A DNA stretch of 64,000 bases from Caprella mutica. Its lineage: Eukaryota; Arthropoda; Malacostraca; Amphipoda; Caprellidae. Where the stretch lies: the NCBI GenBank assembly GCA_947561585.1, contig CANNZV010000272.1, positions 62,001 through 126,000 on the forward strand, given 5' to 3'. The first letter of the stretch is position 1. Every line of letters starts with the position of its first letter. A program made the position numbers and the translations under genes. Shown here one piece after another: positions 22,278 through 33,499 of the stretch. The notes beneath the pieces were generated by a model that was not told the DNA's origin, did no database searches, and saw only the letters and a program-made list of their open reading frames with translations.

Positions 22278-22998
22278 TGGTAAGAAGAACCATGATTAGA
22301 TTTCGTAAGTCTAGGGCTGACGTAGGACATGGATGGAAGTCGAAAATGGAAACCATGTATTTTTTCTCTCAATCTTCAATAGTCATGATGATTTTTTGCT
22401 CTTCATTATTATCAAAGGAGTCCTTTTGGAGGCATTCCTCGAACTTCTTGATTGTGCCATCTCCGCCTTCTTTGAAGATTAATGAAAGCTTCTTCCATAC
22501 GGAAGCATACATGCAATTTCTGAATGATAAGATTAGGCCAAATTGTGGGGTGTTATGGTTATACAAATTCAACCTCTCGTTCTGCATAATATAGTCCGCC
22601 TCATTGTTGGCCAAACTGCGTTGCACTGACTCGATAATTGCTTTGAAGTTCGTAAGTTTAACTTCTACTCGTTCTAATTGCAACAAATTCTTGGCGTTCA
22701 AAGCCAAGAATGCTCCAAAGTCAATTTTTAGTGTTCGCAAGTATTGGCTTTTAGTTGATGACAACAAATTATGCCCCGTTTCACTGACAAATATTGAGCA
22801 AACTTCATTTATGTGATTATATATATGACCAGAGGTCAACTTGTCCCCACGCTCGAATGGGCCTTTGGCCATATACAGCATAATTATTGTGATAAACCTT
22901 TTGAAGCATCTTTCACCTGCCTCTATTTTTCTGCCATAAACAGTATTTACGTACCGTTTGAAAGAATTTCCAAGTTCCATCACATCAGGATGCTTGGA
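22278..22998 (-). CDS. Middle exon, helical domain with premature stop
   Basis: An acceptor (GATTCATTTCAG) precedes 22998, and a donor-like GTAAGT lies at 22272-22277. The open frame begins SKHPDVMELGNSFKRYV and runs about 210 residues of largely helical, basic and hydrophobic sequence with no recognised motif, placed where Crypton-type proteins carry the N-terminal part of their recombinase. The TGA at 22369 interrupts an otherwise continuing frame (MTIED, stop, EKKYMVSIFDF); a single TGG-to-TGA change would explain it. The 91-bp intron that follows is not a multiple of three, and splicing as drawn leaves the frame off by one, so either a boundary is wrong or the gene is decayed. Confidence 0.55.
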
Positions 22999-23023
22999 CT
23001 GAAATGAATCAGAATTATAGATG

Positions 23024-23610
23024 TCATTTGTTTTTTTTCATTAAGGACGTGTTATACGTGTTTTTCTTTGAGCTAGGATCTTGTTTTTCCTGTATAGTCC
23101 CACTTGTACTCTTTCTTACTTCTTCTCTGATCGTTTCCCTTACATCTTCTACTGCTTCTTCCTCTCCTCCCTCTTCTCGATCCAGAAGTTCTGGTTTCTG
23201 TAGGTATTTTCGCTTATTTTTAACACCGGCTGGCATTTCTCTTATCAACTTCATCAATTTTGATTTGTTGCTCAAAACCTGTATGAATTCCTCCGATTGC
23301 TTGCTATCGCCTCTCTTATCGGCGTGGAGGGAGCATCTATTTAGATGCTCCTTTACCCTGTTCTTCAGGATAATTGACTCACATGAATCAAAAATACATT
23401 TCACCATGTAACGGGACAGTGGAGTTTCTCCCGGCATGAGATGAGATGTTGTCACATCTGCTGCTTCCGTCAAATCAATGTTCACTCCAGCTTCGTCTTC
23501 CCTACTCTCCTCCTCTTGAGGATTATTATCCCTTTGTGTGTTGCTTCCAAGAAATGCTGCCATCATGGTCTTGTGGAGATTTTTCCCCAACTTTGTTTTC
23601 AGATTCCCTT
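23024..23610 (-). CDS. First exon, 3' part, zinc-finger-like motif 2
   Basis: Reading leftward from the retroelement, the frame of the right-hand exon part resumes exactly after one copy of the 5-bp duplication and runs NLKTKLGKNLHKTMMAAF onward. An acidic stretch is followed by a C2HC-like motif (CIFDSCES, then KEHLNRCSLH). A Lys-rich and then Glu-rich region leads to a possible donor GTATAACACG at about 23047-23056. A short intron of about 59 bp would follow, but the phase does not close on the next exon. The function is unknown; the paired fingers suggest nucleic-acid or protein binding. Confidence 0.6.
23606..23610. repeat. Left 5-bp target-site duplication CCCTT
   Basis: CCCTT here and at 34235-34239 directly border the LTR element. 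Five bases suits Gypsy-superfamily integration. Confidence 0.9.
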
Positions 23611-24053
23611 CGATAGAACTCTTTATTTTCTAGTTCAATAAGTTCTTTGCCTAAGGTAACTTGCAGAAGTATACTACAACTTTCTTTAGTCTTAGGGCCT
23701 GAAGAAGCCTTATGGTTGAATAATTTAATAATTGAGATAAGAGAGTAGATAAATGGGGATAATAAAACACTTGTAAGAAACGAAACATTCACTATTCAAT
23801 ACTGTCGATAAAATTTAGTACAACAAATTTTTGAGTCTAAGAGTTGAGACGAGGGAATTTCTCACGAGAGAACTTGGTCACATCTAGGAATCCGATTTCA
23901 CACTCCTTCTAGTTAGGTGATAGATCCTTATATACCTTAACTACTTCCAAACTTCTAGGTACAAGGTTAGGGTACGTCAAGGTTTTGATAATATCTACTA
24001 TTATCTACTTGAAGTTCTACTATCTACTTTAAAGCTGAAGCTTGGTTGTTACA
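23611..24053 (-). repeat. 3' LTR, 443 bp, internally deleted
   Basis: It aligns end to end with the 5' LTR but lacks 292 bp between CAAGGTTTTGA and TAATATCTACT. The outermost base is C where the partner has T, so in element orientation the LTR ends CG instead of CA. Confidence 0.93.
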
Positions 24054-24066
24054 CATTCCCCGCGAA
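24054..24066 (-). promoter_or_regulatory. Polypurine tract
   Basis: In element orientation the bases abutting the 3' LTR read CGCGGGGAATG, a purine-rich run at the position where plus-strand DNA priming occurs. Confidence 0.65.
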
Positions 24067-24899
24067 AAATGAAAAAAAATAATAAGCGTTAAGCATAACC
24101 TTATTATTTTTTTATTATCTAAATTATTCCAATATAATTTTCAATGATGTCCTCATCATGTTTACTAGCGATGCGATAAATACCAGTTAGTTGCAACATC
24201 TAAGTTATAAACTCCTTAAACAACAATGTTTATACTCTTGTTTCAAATTGCATAGTAATAGAAAATATGTGTTGTGTTTGTGTGTGTTTATGTTCTGTTT
24301 TCCATGGTCCTTGCGGATGAGCTGCTGGGCTTCTGAGGACTAGTGGAAGGTCACGTCCTTGCAAGGTTGGTTCCAGGTCTGTGACTGCACTTGAATTGCA
24401 GTCTTCTAGCCTTCTGCTGAGTTCCTCCCAACCAGTTATGTCATTGCGATTGGTTACGCGTGTTGTAGTTCGGAGATCGAAAGGTTTACTCAGGAACGTG
24501 TGTATGGAATGAACAAATCAATTAATACATTATACAACTTAATCAATTAGTTTAGCTATTTGTGATTGACCTTTAAACTTAGCCTTGGACGAAGAAGGTG
24601 TGTGTTAATCACCAACCATTGTCTTCAACGTGGTTCCATGAATAAAGTTATGCAATACACAAATAACTAAACATGTATTTCATATTTAACCATTTCACAT
24701 ATTATATTCATTATTACAATAGCTATATGTATATTCAAGAGTTTTGCACATTATATATTTAGCATCAATATTCTTAACCTTATTTAATACTACTTGGTTA
24801 GTTCAAACAATCATGATTATATATAAAGCGTAAAGGATATAGCATAATATAGTATCCTTAATATTATTATGTCAACCTTAAGTCTTGGTCAGAACCTGT
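24067..24899 (-). other. Non-coding interval between env and the 3' LTR
   Basis: About 830 bp without an open frame. It is AT-rich except for a GC-richer patch at 24300-24500 of unknown origin. This is longer than usual for the env-LTR interval and may include an insertion. Confidence 0.5.
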
Positions 24900-27096
24900 T
24901 TAGTAGTTATTATAAGCTTTCAATGGAATTTCAGTTACACTGTTTTGGGAGTCAGAGAGTGAAGGATATAACTTAGTTTTGGTGTTGGTCCCTATTGTCC
25001 TTGACGATTGTTTTGACCTATTAGAGTCTCGTGGCCTATTTCTAGTACGGTTCCTTATTGTCTTTACCGATTTCTTCACTTTCTTACTTCCTGCTGTTAG
25101 TCTCTTACCTACTGAAGATCTGACTGAGCTGGCACTGTTTAAACTTTCCAATGATATATTGTCTACGTCATTCCTAATCTTTCCCAATTTGTGTCTCACT
25201 CTACGGAAACTGTTTCTCAATGGCAAGGTTAGTGAGTCTCTAGACGAAAATGTCTTCCCTGTTTCTAAGTCTCTGTCCTGAACTCCTTTCCTTTCTCTAT
25301 ATTTCAGGAAATAAAGAATCAATACCAATAACAAATTTATGATTACCAATACTAATAAACTTCCTTGTGTTACTATCGAATAAGTTTGTACCTCTTCGAT
25401 GGTGAGATCCATGTCATCAAAAGGTATTACGAATGGATTATTGGATGGTAATTCATCTATCAATTCTTTTATAGTTTCATGGACTGTGAAACTTTCATTT
25501 ATATTTATAATTGGTAAGTCTGTGATATCAAACGGGTTTTTCCTCTTCTCTGTCACTAAACGTTCAATATCTATTTCATGTCTCAGTTTTGCATGCCATG
25601 TTACCTGCTCAGTTTTTATGTCACAGTTAAGTGGCACGTAATGTAACCCTAATAAGTTATCTCTCACTATACCTGTTGGACATTCTAACTCAATAGGCAT
25701 TCTAGTCACAGTGTATATTAGTCGGTTAGTTGTTGTGCTTTCCAAGAAAAATCCATCTTTTGTTCCTAATTTCTTAAAGTTACAAAGTTGAACTATTGTT
25801 TCGACGTCACCTAAAAATGCAGCTTATTCACATGAACTGTGATTAAATATCCACACTGGTTCTGTCGTTCGTAATATATGCGTTTGATTATCTAATGAAT
25901 ATAAGTTTGTCTTGTCTGTACTTATATACTGTTTACTATCAAACAAAAACGTGTTCTGAACGATTGGTATGACTAACCTGTTTTCCAACTTCATTGGGTG
26001 AGGAGTTAACGTTACTACCTTATATTTCTGTTTATATACTAATGGGATTTGTGCCATGAATTCTAGTCTTCCTAGATTCTTAATAGTTATGTAAGCAAGT
26101 AATTGATCTATCGTGAATCTATCTATATTTTCTATAGGAAATTCTAACTCTGGATAAAACTTGAGTCCTTCTTCTACGACTGCTCTAATTGTTTTAACGT
26201 CTAACATAACGGTATTCAAGTTTCCCGATCTAAGTAACGTCAATGTATTCTCTGTGATTCGAATTAGCATTATAGCTTGGAGACAAGCCTGTTTCAACTG
26301 GTCGAAGTTCCAGTTAAACATCTGTCTACGTTCACTATTTTCTAGAGCATTGTTCAAATTTTTCAAGATCACTTTTACGTCTCTAATCGAATCTGACGTA
26401 TTCTTAGCTAGCATGTCAATACGGCTATTAGTGATATGAATCTTTTTATCTACCTTTGAGATATTTTCGTTTATAGTTTTAATCTCGTCAGTGTGATCGG
26501 TCCCTCCAAATAGAGATCCGACTATTCCTCCCCCTATTGCTCCTACTGCTAATCCAACTCCCAGTCCTACAAAAGCTTGTGGGTCATTAGGATTAACTAT
26601 ACCCTGCGGTCTGGCTTCACCTAGATACGAGGCTACGTTATTTGGATTGTCATTATTTTCGTTGTCCAACATAGCCCAGGTTTTGTTCAGTCTTTGTTGC
26701 AGTTTTCCATAATTTGCGTTTATTTCGTCGTGTAAACTATAACACAGCATATTGAAATTTAGATAATCTACAATTTCTATGTAAGACATTTCTATCTTAA
26801 AAAGTACAAATGAGATTCTACGAACAAAAAGATCATTCTCCTTAACACTACCTAGAACCATCGAACCAAGAAGAGACTCTATGGTTTTGTGTGTTAAATG
26901 GAGGTTCAGAATTATCTGTTTGCATAAATCTGTGACGAACTTTTAATTGAATTGGAGCTAATAGCATCACACCTTCCGTCCTGGCCGATCCATCCCACTG
27001 CCAAGCTGACATAGGTACTACGTCTGCCGCCAGGGTTGCACAACAGACACAGCTGAGCGCGGCGATGGCCTGGGGCGCCCACACTGAAAGGTCCAC
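24900..27096 (-). pseudogene. env: Envelope glycoprotein gene, broken
   Basis: Three open stretches make up an errantivirus-type membrane fusion glycoprotein. 27096-26848 has a hydrophobic signal-peptide-like start (AIAALSCVCCATLAADV). 26861-25824 is in another frame and includes a Gly/Ala-rich hydrophobic segment (around GLGVGLAVGAIGGG) that looks like a fusion peptide, followed by heptad-like helix. After an in-frame TAA at 25824-25826 the same frame runs on to 24900 and contains a membrane anchor (LLVLVIINLLLVLILYFL) and a basic cytoplasmic tail of about 130 residues. Breaks are therefore one frameshift near 26855 and one nonsense codon. No clear furin site was found before the hydrophobic segment. 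The product would be non-functional as it stands. Confidence 0.82.
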
Positions 27097-27193
27097 ATGT
27101 GTTAAATCTAGTACATATATATATATCTTTATAGTAACTTACATTCTATTTTCAATACATTATTTCTTATACATTAAATTTACTCCCGTTACA

Positions 27194-30100
27194 TTACCGG
27201 GGCCTTAAGTTATACGTTCGCTTCATTTTAGGCTTGGTTATCGTTTTTACTCCTTTTTCAGCTTCTATCTCTACTTCATCGGGTTTTATTTGTATCGCAT
27301 GTCTGGCAATTAATTTGTCCGGATGGATCACGTATGTCTCCGTTGATCCTACCTTTCGTATTTTTATCCTGTTTCCTTGTTTGTCCGCGACAACGAACGG
27401 CCCTGTTATTGGCATATCTAGTTTTCGATGACTAAGTTGTTTTTTCAGATTAGCATATACACGACTGCCTACCGTTATATCTTGTTTGTTCGATTTTGAT
27501 TAGTATTTTGCGTCACGGTTGCCTGAATTTTCTCCAGATGCTTTTTACAATGTTCCCGAATCTGCGTAACTCGCCTTAGTCTAATAGCTAGATCATCTTC
27601 ACCATAATCTAGACGCGGCGGTACCAAACAATACCTCGAATGATCCATATTGCGCTATCACCATCCTCAGGGCTTCTAGAATACTGTCTACTTCTTTATT
27701 TGGGATTGGCCATAAGACCGTATACCTTGTACAGTAATCTCTAAATGATATTATATACCGATTACCCTTCTCCGTGATTGGTAACGGTCCGAGGATATCT
27801 GTTGTGACCGCTGAGAACGGTTTTCCTGGAATGGGATATTCACCTTGCGGTATGGGTTTCGGGGTGGTTTTCGCTCTCAAGCACGGCTCGCATTGCGCGA
27901 TAAACCCCTCTATTAGATTAGTTTCCTGTTTGTTGTAGAAACTTTTCCGGAACGTCTTCATGGTCCTTCTTTGTCCCTTATGCCCCGCGGTTGTATCGTT
28001 ATGTACTATACTGAAAGCTTTGTGCATTAGATTGTCGGGTATATACGGTACTAGATAAGTATCTGTTAAATGGTGTGCTCGCGTAATTTTACGGACAACG
28101 TAAATTATTCCTCTTAGTATTTTATACTGCTCTAACTTACCCGTTGGGTCTATTTTGGTTTCTTTCATGTCTTTTCTTATCCTTTGACATTGTAGATCCT
28201 TTTTCTGTCCCTTTCGTAGTTCTAATTCCGTCCAGCTTACCTTAGGTGGTAGGTATGATTGTAATCCTCCTTCCTCTTGGTCACTGGTTTCGGTTTCCCC
28301 GTTCTGGGTTTCTGGTTCCCCGTTCTGGGTTTCTGTTTTCCCGTTCTGGGTTTCTTCCAATGCATTCACCGTCTCAATCAGTTTTTCATCCAGCGATAAC
28401 GGTACATCCTCACATTGCTTCTCTATCTCTACTAGTCTTGATAATACATCTGCAAACAGGTTTTCCTTACCCGGTAGGTATTTTAACTGTATCTTATACT
28501 CTTGAGCTAAGAGCATCCAACGGTTAATTTCGTGATCCTTCGTTTTTTTGTGGATGATGTTTATCAACGGCTTATGGTCACTGTAAACAGTGACGTTGTA
28601 GTGGAGTATCAGTGTCCTGAACTGCTCCAATGCAAAAATCAGTGCTAAGGCCTCTCTTTTGGTGGTGGAGTACTGCCTTTGAGCGCTGTTGAGACTCTTC
28701 GATACAAAGGAAATAGGGTGCAGTATCCCCTGTTTGGTTTGAATCAAAACCGCACCTAGACCCCTGCCCGAAGCATCGGTGAAGAGGAACCAGTCTTTTC
28801 CGAAGTCAGGAAAAGCTAATACAGGTGGAGAACATAGTTTCTCCTTCAGCGTATCTACTGCCTTCTTTTCTTCCTCTCCCCATTTAAACTTTACTCCCTT
28901 CTTAAGGAGCTGATACAAAGGGTCTGCTATTTGTGCGAACTGTCGCACGAAACGCCTGTAGTAGTTGGTTGCTCCAAGGAATGACTGAACGGTTTTCCTT
29001 GAGGTTGGGTAGGGTAGATTTTTCACGATTCTGATCCTTTCTTCATTCATCTTAAGACTGTCTCGATTTATAGTGTATCCTAGGAATTTGACTTCTGTCG
29101 TAAAGAAATCACATTTCTTTACTTTAATCTTTAGGTTAACTTCTGCCAACCTTTGTAGTACCTCTTCTAATTTTGATAAATGCGACTCTTCATCCTCCGA
29201 GAATACCAGGATGTCGTCCATATACGACAGACATTCCACTCCGAACACATCATACAGCGCCTCGTTGATCACTCTACTGAAGAACCCGGGTGCAGTGGAC
29301 AAGCCAAACGGCATACGGGCATACTCATACTTAGAGTTACCAACAGTAAAGGCGGTCTTGTATTGATCTCTTGGACAGATTGAAATCTGGTTGTAGGTAC
29401 TAGCCAAATCAAGAGAAGACATGAACGTCCTATGTTTTATGGACGATATAAATTCTGATATTTTGGGAATTGGGAATTTTAAGGGTACAAGTTTTTTGTT
29501 CAATTCCCTGTAGTAAAGACAGGGCCTTATGCTTCCATCGGGCTTTTTTACGATCAATATGGGTGCGTTGTAGTTGCTCTTCGACTTGTGAATTATCTTC
29601 TCCTTTAATAATTTCTTGATTTCCTTGTTGAGTGGTTCCTGTTCTGCCACTGGTATCTGATAAGGTCTTTTGTTGACTATCTCGTCATCCGTAAGTGGAA
29701 GTTGCAGTTGCTCTCCTAGGTAATGGCCTAGAGGCTCTCCTTCCTGCCAACATACCTGTCGGTAGGTGTTGAGTAGCTTCAGCACCCTCGACTTCATCTC
29801 CTTATTTGGACATCTTATGTCTTCCATCCTTAAAGGTGGCAGCTCCTGTTGTCCTTCTCTCTCCGGTTGACCTACGTCCTTTGACGTTAGTTGATTTATG
29901 TTTTCTGAACTTACCACTTCTGCTGTGGATATCAGCGATCCTTGTTTCCAGACGACATCGTGATCTATTAAGTTAGCTACACTTATCACAATTTTATTTC
30001 CTTCCACCTGCGTCACCGTGTTGGCAATCACCAGTCCGGTCCTGGTTTGACGACGGTGGACCAGAATCTCCTGTTGATCCCGTAGTCCTTTTGCTGAAAT

Positions 30101-30682
30101 ATGGCAGGTGAGGGTATTCACCGAATTAGCCGGAATTTTAAGAGTTTCCTTGAGATGTATGTTCCTGGGTGTTTCTACTATCCCTCTATCTTCTCTGTTT
30201 TCCTCGATTACATTTATTTTGGCATGAGTTTCTCCATATTCAAATTCAGTAGATAAAAACTGCATGCTCATTTGGGTTAGCTGAGGTTCTTTTCCTTGAC
30301 TTTCCCCTTTATTCGTAAAGTTTATCTTCTGTTCTGGGAAATTTAATATAGTATGCTGTAACACGTTCATTCCAAGTAGGATCTGAAATTTGAGGTCTCT
30401 GTTATTCTTGAAGACAAGGAATTCCCCTAGAAATTGTCCCCCTGGAGTTTTTATTACTAACTCCAACTTTCCTTTAATTGGGATTTCTTTACTTTGAGCG
30501 TCTAACACTCTTCTATTTTGTGGTTGCAATTTAATTCCTTTACCCATTTTATCTATCAATTTCTCGCTGAGAAGGCTTATTGTTGCGCCGGTATCTATAA
30601 TTCCTCTTCGTTTTTGTCCGTTAAAGATAATTCTTACTGTGGGACTAAGCCTCCTTCCGGCGTCTTGTGCTCCTCTTAGTCA
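27194..30682 (-). pseudogene. pol: pol: protease, reverse transcriptase, RNase H, truncated integrase
   Basis: The frame opens after a TGA at 30680, and aspartic protease (IDTGATISLL) is encoded just downstream, followed without break to 27599. Numbering from the codon at 30559: RT catalytic residues D383 (SSLDLAS) and D448/D449 (YMDD); RNase H D595 (FTDASG), E636, D661; integrase zinc-binding H853, H860, C890, C893; first catalytic Asp D921 (TTDILGP). Integrase is then broken. The sequence passes from the region before the second catalytic Asp straight to the segment that normally follows the catalytic Glu, so about 110 residues are missing, and frameshifts follow near 27620 and 27483. The C-terminal domain reads on to 27194. 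RT and RNase H look intact; integration function is lost. Confidence 0.93.
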
Positions 30683-30761
30683 TTCGCTCTCGTCTGACTC
30701 TATATGGTCAGGTGAGTCTTCTTCTTCTTGTACTTGGTTAATTTGCTCCCGTTTCCTATCA

Positions 30762-32030
30762 TTATACCGATATTGTTGGGGCTTGTTCCCGGACCTTGTC
30801 CGACATTGTTTCTTTGTGTCCGCATTGTCCGCAGTTAGCGCGACATTTTTCTTCCTCATGGTTGTTCCTCCCACAGTTGTAGCAGTAAGGTACTCCATCC
30901 TTCCGCCTTTTCCTGCAGTCTTTTATTTGATGACCTTTCAGGTTACAGTAACTACAATTGTTTACTTTGTTGTTCTTGGCTTTGCAGTCGCGGGCCCAAT
31001 GACCTGATCTCCCACAGTAGAAACAATTCTGTTCTCCGCGGTTGGATCTCTTGGGTTCCGCTTGCATTGCGTACAGCACTTCTGAGGTAGCTACAGGCGT
31101 CCTTTTCCTTCGATTCGCCTCCTGCGTAGCGTCTTCCTTCTTTGACCAATTTATCGCTTCCGTCATTAGAGTGGTGGAAGTGGTATCTGGAGTAATCTTG
31201 GCTACTTTTTTGTATACAGGTTCTGGAAGGTTCACAGACATGACTAGGTGCATGAGAAGGTTCTGAAGGATCTCTCCCAGCCCAATTTGAGGTGCTCTCC
31301 CTTCTATCGCGGTTGGTTCCTCTTCTCCAGCTGGTGGTTCCTCTGGCTCATATTGCGGTTCTGGAGGTTGTGGTGGTGATCTTGCTGACGTTGACGCCTC
31401 CGGTGTTGTCGCCCTGGTCAGTCTGATGTCCACATCTGGATCCTCCTCATCGCTTCCTCCTTCATCATCCTGAGGCGGTGGCCCCCCGGGTCTGGCTCTT
31501 CTCTCCCTAGCTAATATTCGCGGCTCTGCTACTACACTATGGGCTCCTATACGGAGGGCGCGCATTTTATTATTACAAAGATTTGCGTCTACTACCGAGC
31601 GACTCTGGGCTTGTAACTGCGCGATATCTGTGACGGGATTTTCAAGCCCGTTTTTTAGCAACGCAGCTGCGGCAACCTTTAGATCGGAGGTTGCAAAACA
31701 CGGGTATATTTTCAACAAATCACTACATAATTGTCTATAAGAGATCGGTTTTCCCGCATAAGAAGCGATATACTTTCTCGCGTCGCCAACATTCGGGTCA
31801 ATTAGCGAATTTAGGATTCGCACTTTCTGACCACCCTGTTGGATGTTGTGTAGGGCAATGTGCCCATCAACAGCGCGTAGGAAGTTACGAATATCTATGG
31901 TCTGCCCAGATCCCGGAGCTTCACCACTACATGGAAGTCCTGAGAACCTAGGTAGTCCATCTAAGATAGAACTTGACGCAGCTGTTGCATATTGCCGTAT
32001 TTTATTTCTAAAACACTCGATCCAGTACAC
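30762..32030 (-). CDS. gag: gag, nucleocapsid with three CCHC zinc knuckles
   Basis: A 422-codon open frame. The N-terminal half (capsid-like) includes IDIRNFLRAVDGHIALHNIQ and a YRQLCSDLLKIYP segment of the type found in Gypsy Gag. A Pro/Glu-rich linker follows, then three CX2CX4HX4C knuckles at about residues 336-349, 359-372 and 383-396. The frame has no ATG at its 5' end; the open region extends upstream of 32030 to a TAA without one, so the true start is lost or non-AUG. The following pol frame overlaps the end of gag in the +1 frame by my arithmetic and has its own stop (TGA, 30680) before protease, so Gag-Pol expression by simple frameshifting would be blocked. Confidence 0.88.
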   Translation of the reverse strand: MYWIECFRNKIRQYATAASSSILDGLPRFSGLPCSGEAPGSGQTIDIRNFLRAVDGHIALHNIQQGGQKVRILNSLIDPNVGDARKYIASYAGKPISYRQLCSDLLKIYPCFATSDLKVAAAALLKNGLENPVTDIAQLQAQSRSVVDANLCNNKMRALRIGAHSVVAEPRILARERRARPGGPPPQDDEGGSDEEDPDVDIRLTRATTPEASTSARSPPQPPEPQYEPEEPPAGEEEPTAIEGRAPQIGLGEILQNLLMHLVMSVNLPEPVYKKVAKITPDTTSTTLMTEAINWSKKEDATQEANRRKRTPVATSEVLYAMQAEPKRSNRGEQNCFYCGRSGHWARDCKAKNNKVNNCSYCNLKGHQIKDCRKRRKDGVPYCYNCGRNNHEEEKCRANCGQCGHKETMSDKVREQAPTISV

Positions 32031-33480
32031 TTTTATTAAATTAGATTCAATTATATCACGAGTTCTTAGTGTGCGCTCTTTATTTCGATTTTGAATCTTT
32101 GTTTACTGACGCATTAATTGCCTGACACCGACACTTGCATTTACTACTATTTGACACAATATTCTACCATGTACAATAATATAACAATATACTCTTATAA
32201 TGTAACAACAATAAACACAATTATTCCTGTGCTCTGCTTCCTTGGTAAATATTTGTCTAAGGTGACGGGTACTCACTTGTTGCCTTGTTCAGTTTGATAC
32301 CTTACTTCAGCAAGTCTATTCGACGACTGACTCCACTGCTTCTCTCCCAAATATCCTGATGGTGACCTCTAACGGTACTCTGGTTGTTATTGCAGGTTGC
32401 AGCCACTGTTCCCCGTAGTTCAGCTCGCCTTGTTATTGTGTTGTCTCCTGTGAGGTTATTGCACTGGCTCCAAGCTCTCACGTGCTCTTCTCTGCTGGAC
32501 TGGTTGGTTCTCTTGAATTTAACTGTACTGGCTCCAAGCTCTTATGTACAATTATCTGCTGATCCGTTTGCTTCTCTTGAACTGAACTGTACTGGCTCCA
32601 AGCTCCTATGTACAATTCTCTGCTGATCTGGTTGATTCTCTTGAACTGAACTGTACTGGCTCCAAACTCTTATGTACAATTCTCTGCTGATCTGGTTGAT
32701 TCTCTTGAACTGAACTGTACTGGCTCCAAGCTCTTATGCACAATTCTCTGCTGATCTGGTTGATTCTCTTGAACTGAACTGTACTGGCTCCAAGCTCTTA
32801 TGTACAATTCTCTGCTGATCTGGTTGATTCTCTTGAACTGAACTGTACTGGCTCCAAGCTCTTATGTACAATTCTCTGCTGATCTGGTTGATTCTCTTGA
32901 ACTGAACTGTACTGGCTCCAAGCTCTTACGCACACAATCCGTTGATTTAGTCAGCTCTTTTGATCGTCAATATACTGGCCCCTGGCTCTTAGGTACACCA
33001 CCTGTTAATCTAGTCAGCTCTCTTGAACGTCACTGTACTGGCTCCCAGCTCTTACGTACTTAGAATTTGACGAGCAGGTATTTTAACCTTTGAGTAACTG
33101 ACCTTATGTTCTTCCTAGTGTGTTCTCTCTTTTAGCTGAACTCGTATTTCTTAGCCCAGCCTTTCAATAAAGCTGGTCCAGATCTCACGATCTCTCTTGA
33201 TGGACTTATAATACGTATTAGGACCCAATCCTCACGGATTTACTTGCAGATCCGTTCCGTATAAGGCTAAGGTACGGTTCACTATGTTATTTGTCCGGTA
33301 GGTTTCTAAATTCTTACCGGTATCACCTCTTCTGTCGGGTGATGTTGTAACAGATCTCCCTGTAGATCTTGCTTACGACACTATTTTAATACGGAGTTTT
33401 ATTTCACCTCTTAACTCTTATTGTTATTTTCTCCCAGATATCTTCTCTCTCAATCTATGTTAACCGATAACTATCATCAG
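32031..33480 (-). promoter_or_regulatory. Retroelement leader with 64-bp tandem repeats
   Basis: Between the primer-binding site and gag, about ten tandem units occupy roughly 32440-33060. The shared core ACTGGCTCC starts at 32463, 32527, 32591, 32655, 32719, 32783, 32847 and 32911 (64-bp spacing), then at 32974 and 33037 (63 bp). The array is in the same place as the Su(Hw) insulator array of gypsy, but the units here are different and I saw no obvious Su(Hw) site. The rest of the leader is featureless. Confidence 0.85.
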
Positions 33481-33498
33481 GCCCCACGTTGGGCGCCA
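33481..33498 (-). promoter_or_regulatory. Primer-binding site, tRNA-Lys(CUU)
   Basis: In element orientation the 18 bases one nucleotide after the 5' LTR read TGGCGCCCAACGTGGGGC. This is fully complementary to the 3' end, including CCA, of arthropod tRNA-Lys(CUU) as I know it. The same primer is used by gypsy. Confidence 0.92.
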
Positions 33499-33499
33499 G

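Noticed and set aside
24967..25641. Plus-strand open frames opposite env (24979-25281, 25399-25641)
   Set aside because: Shadows of the env coding strand without independent features.
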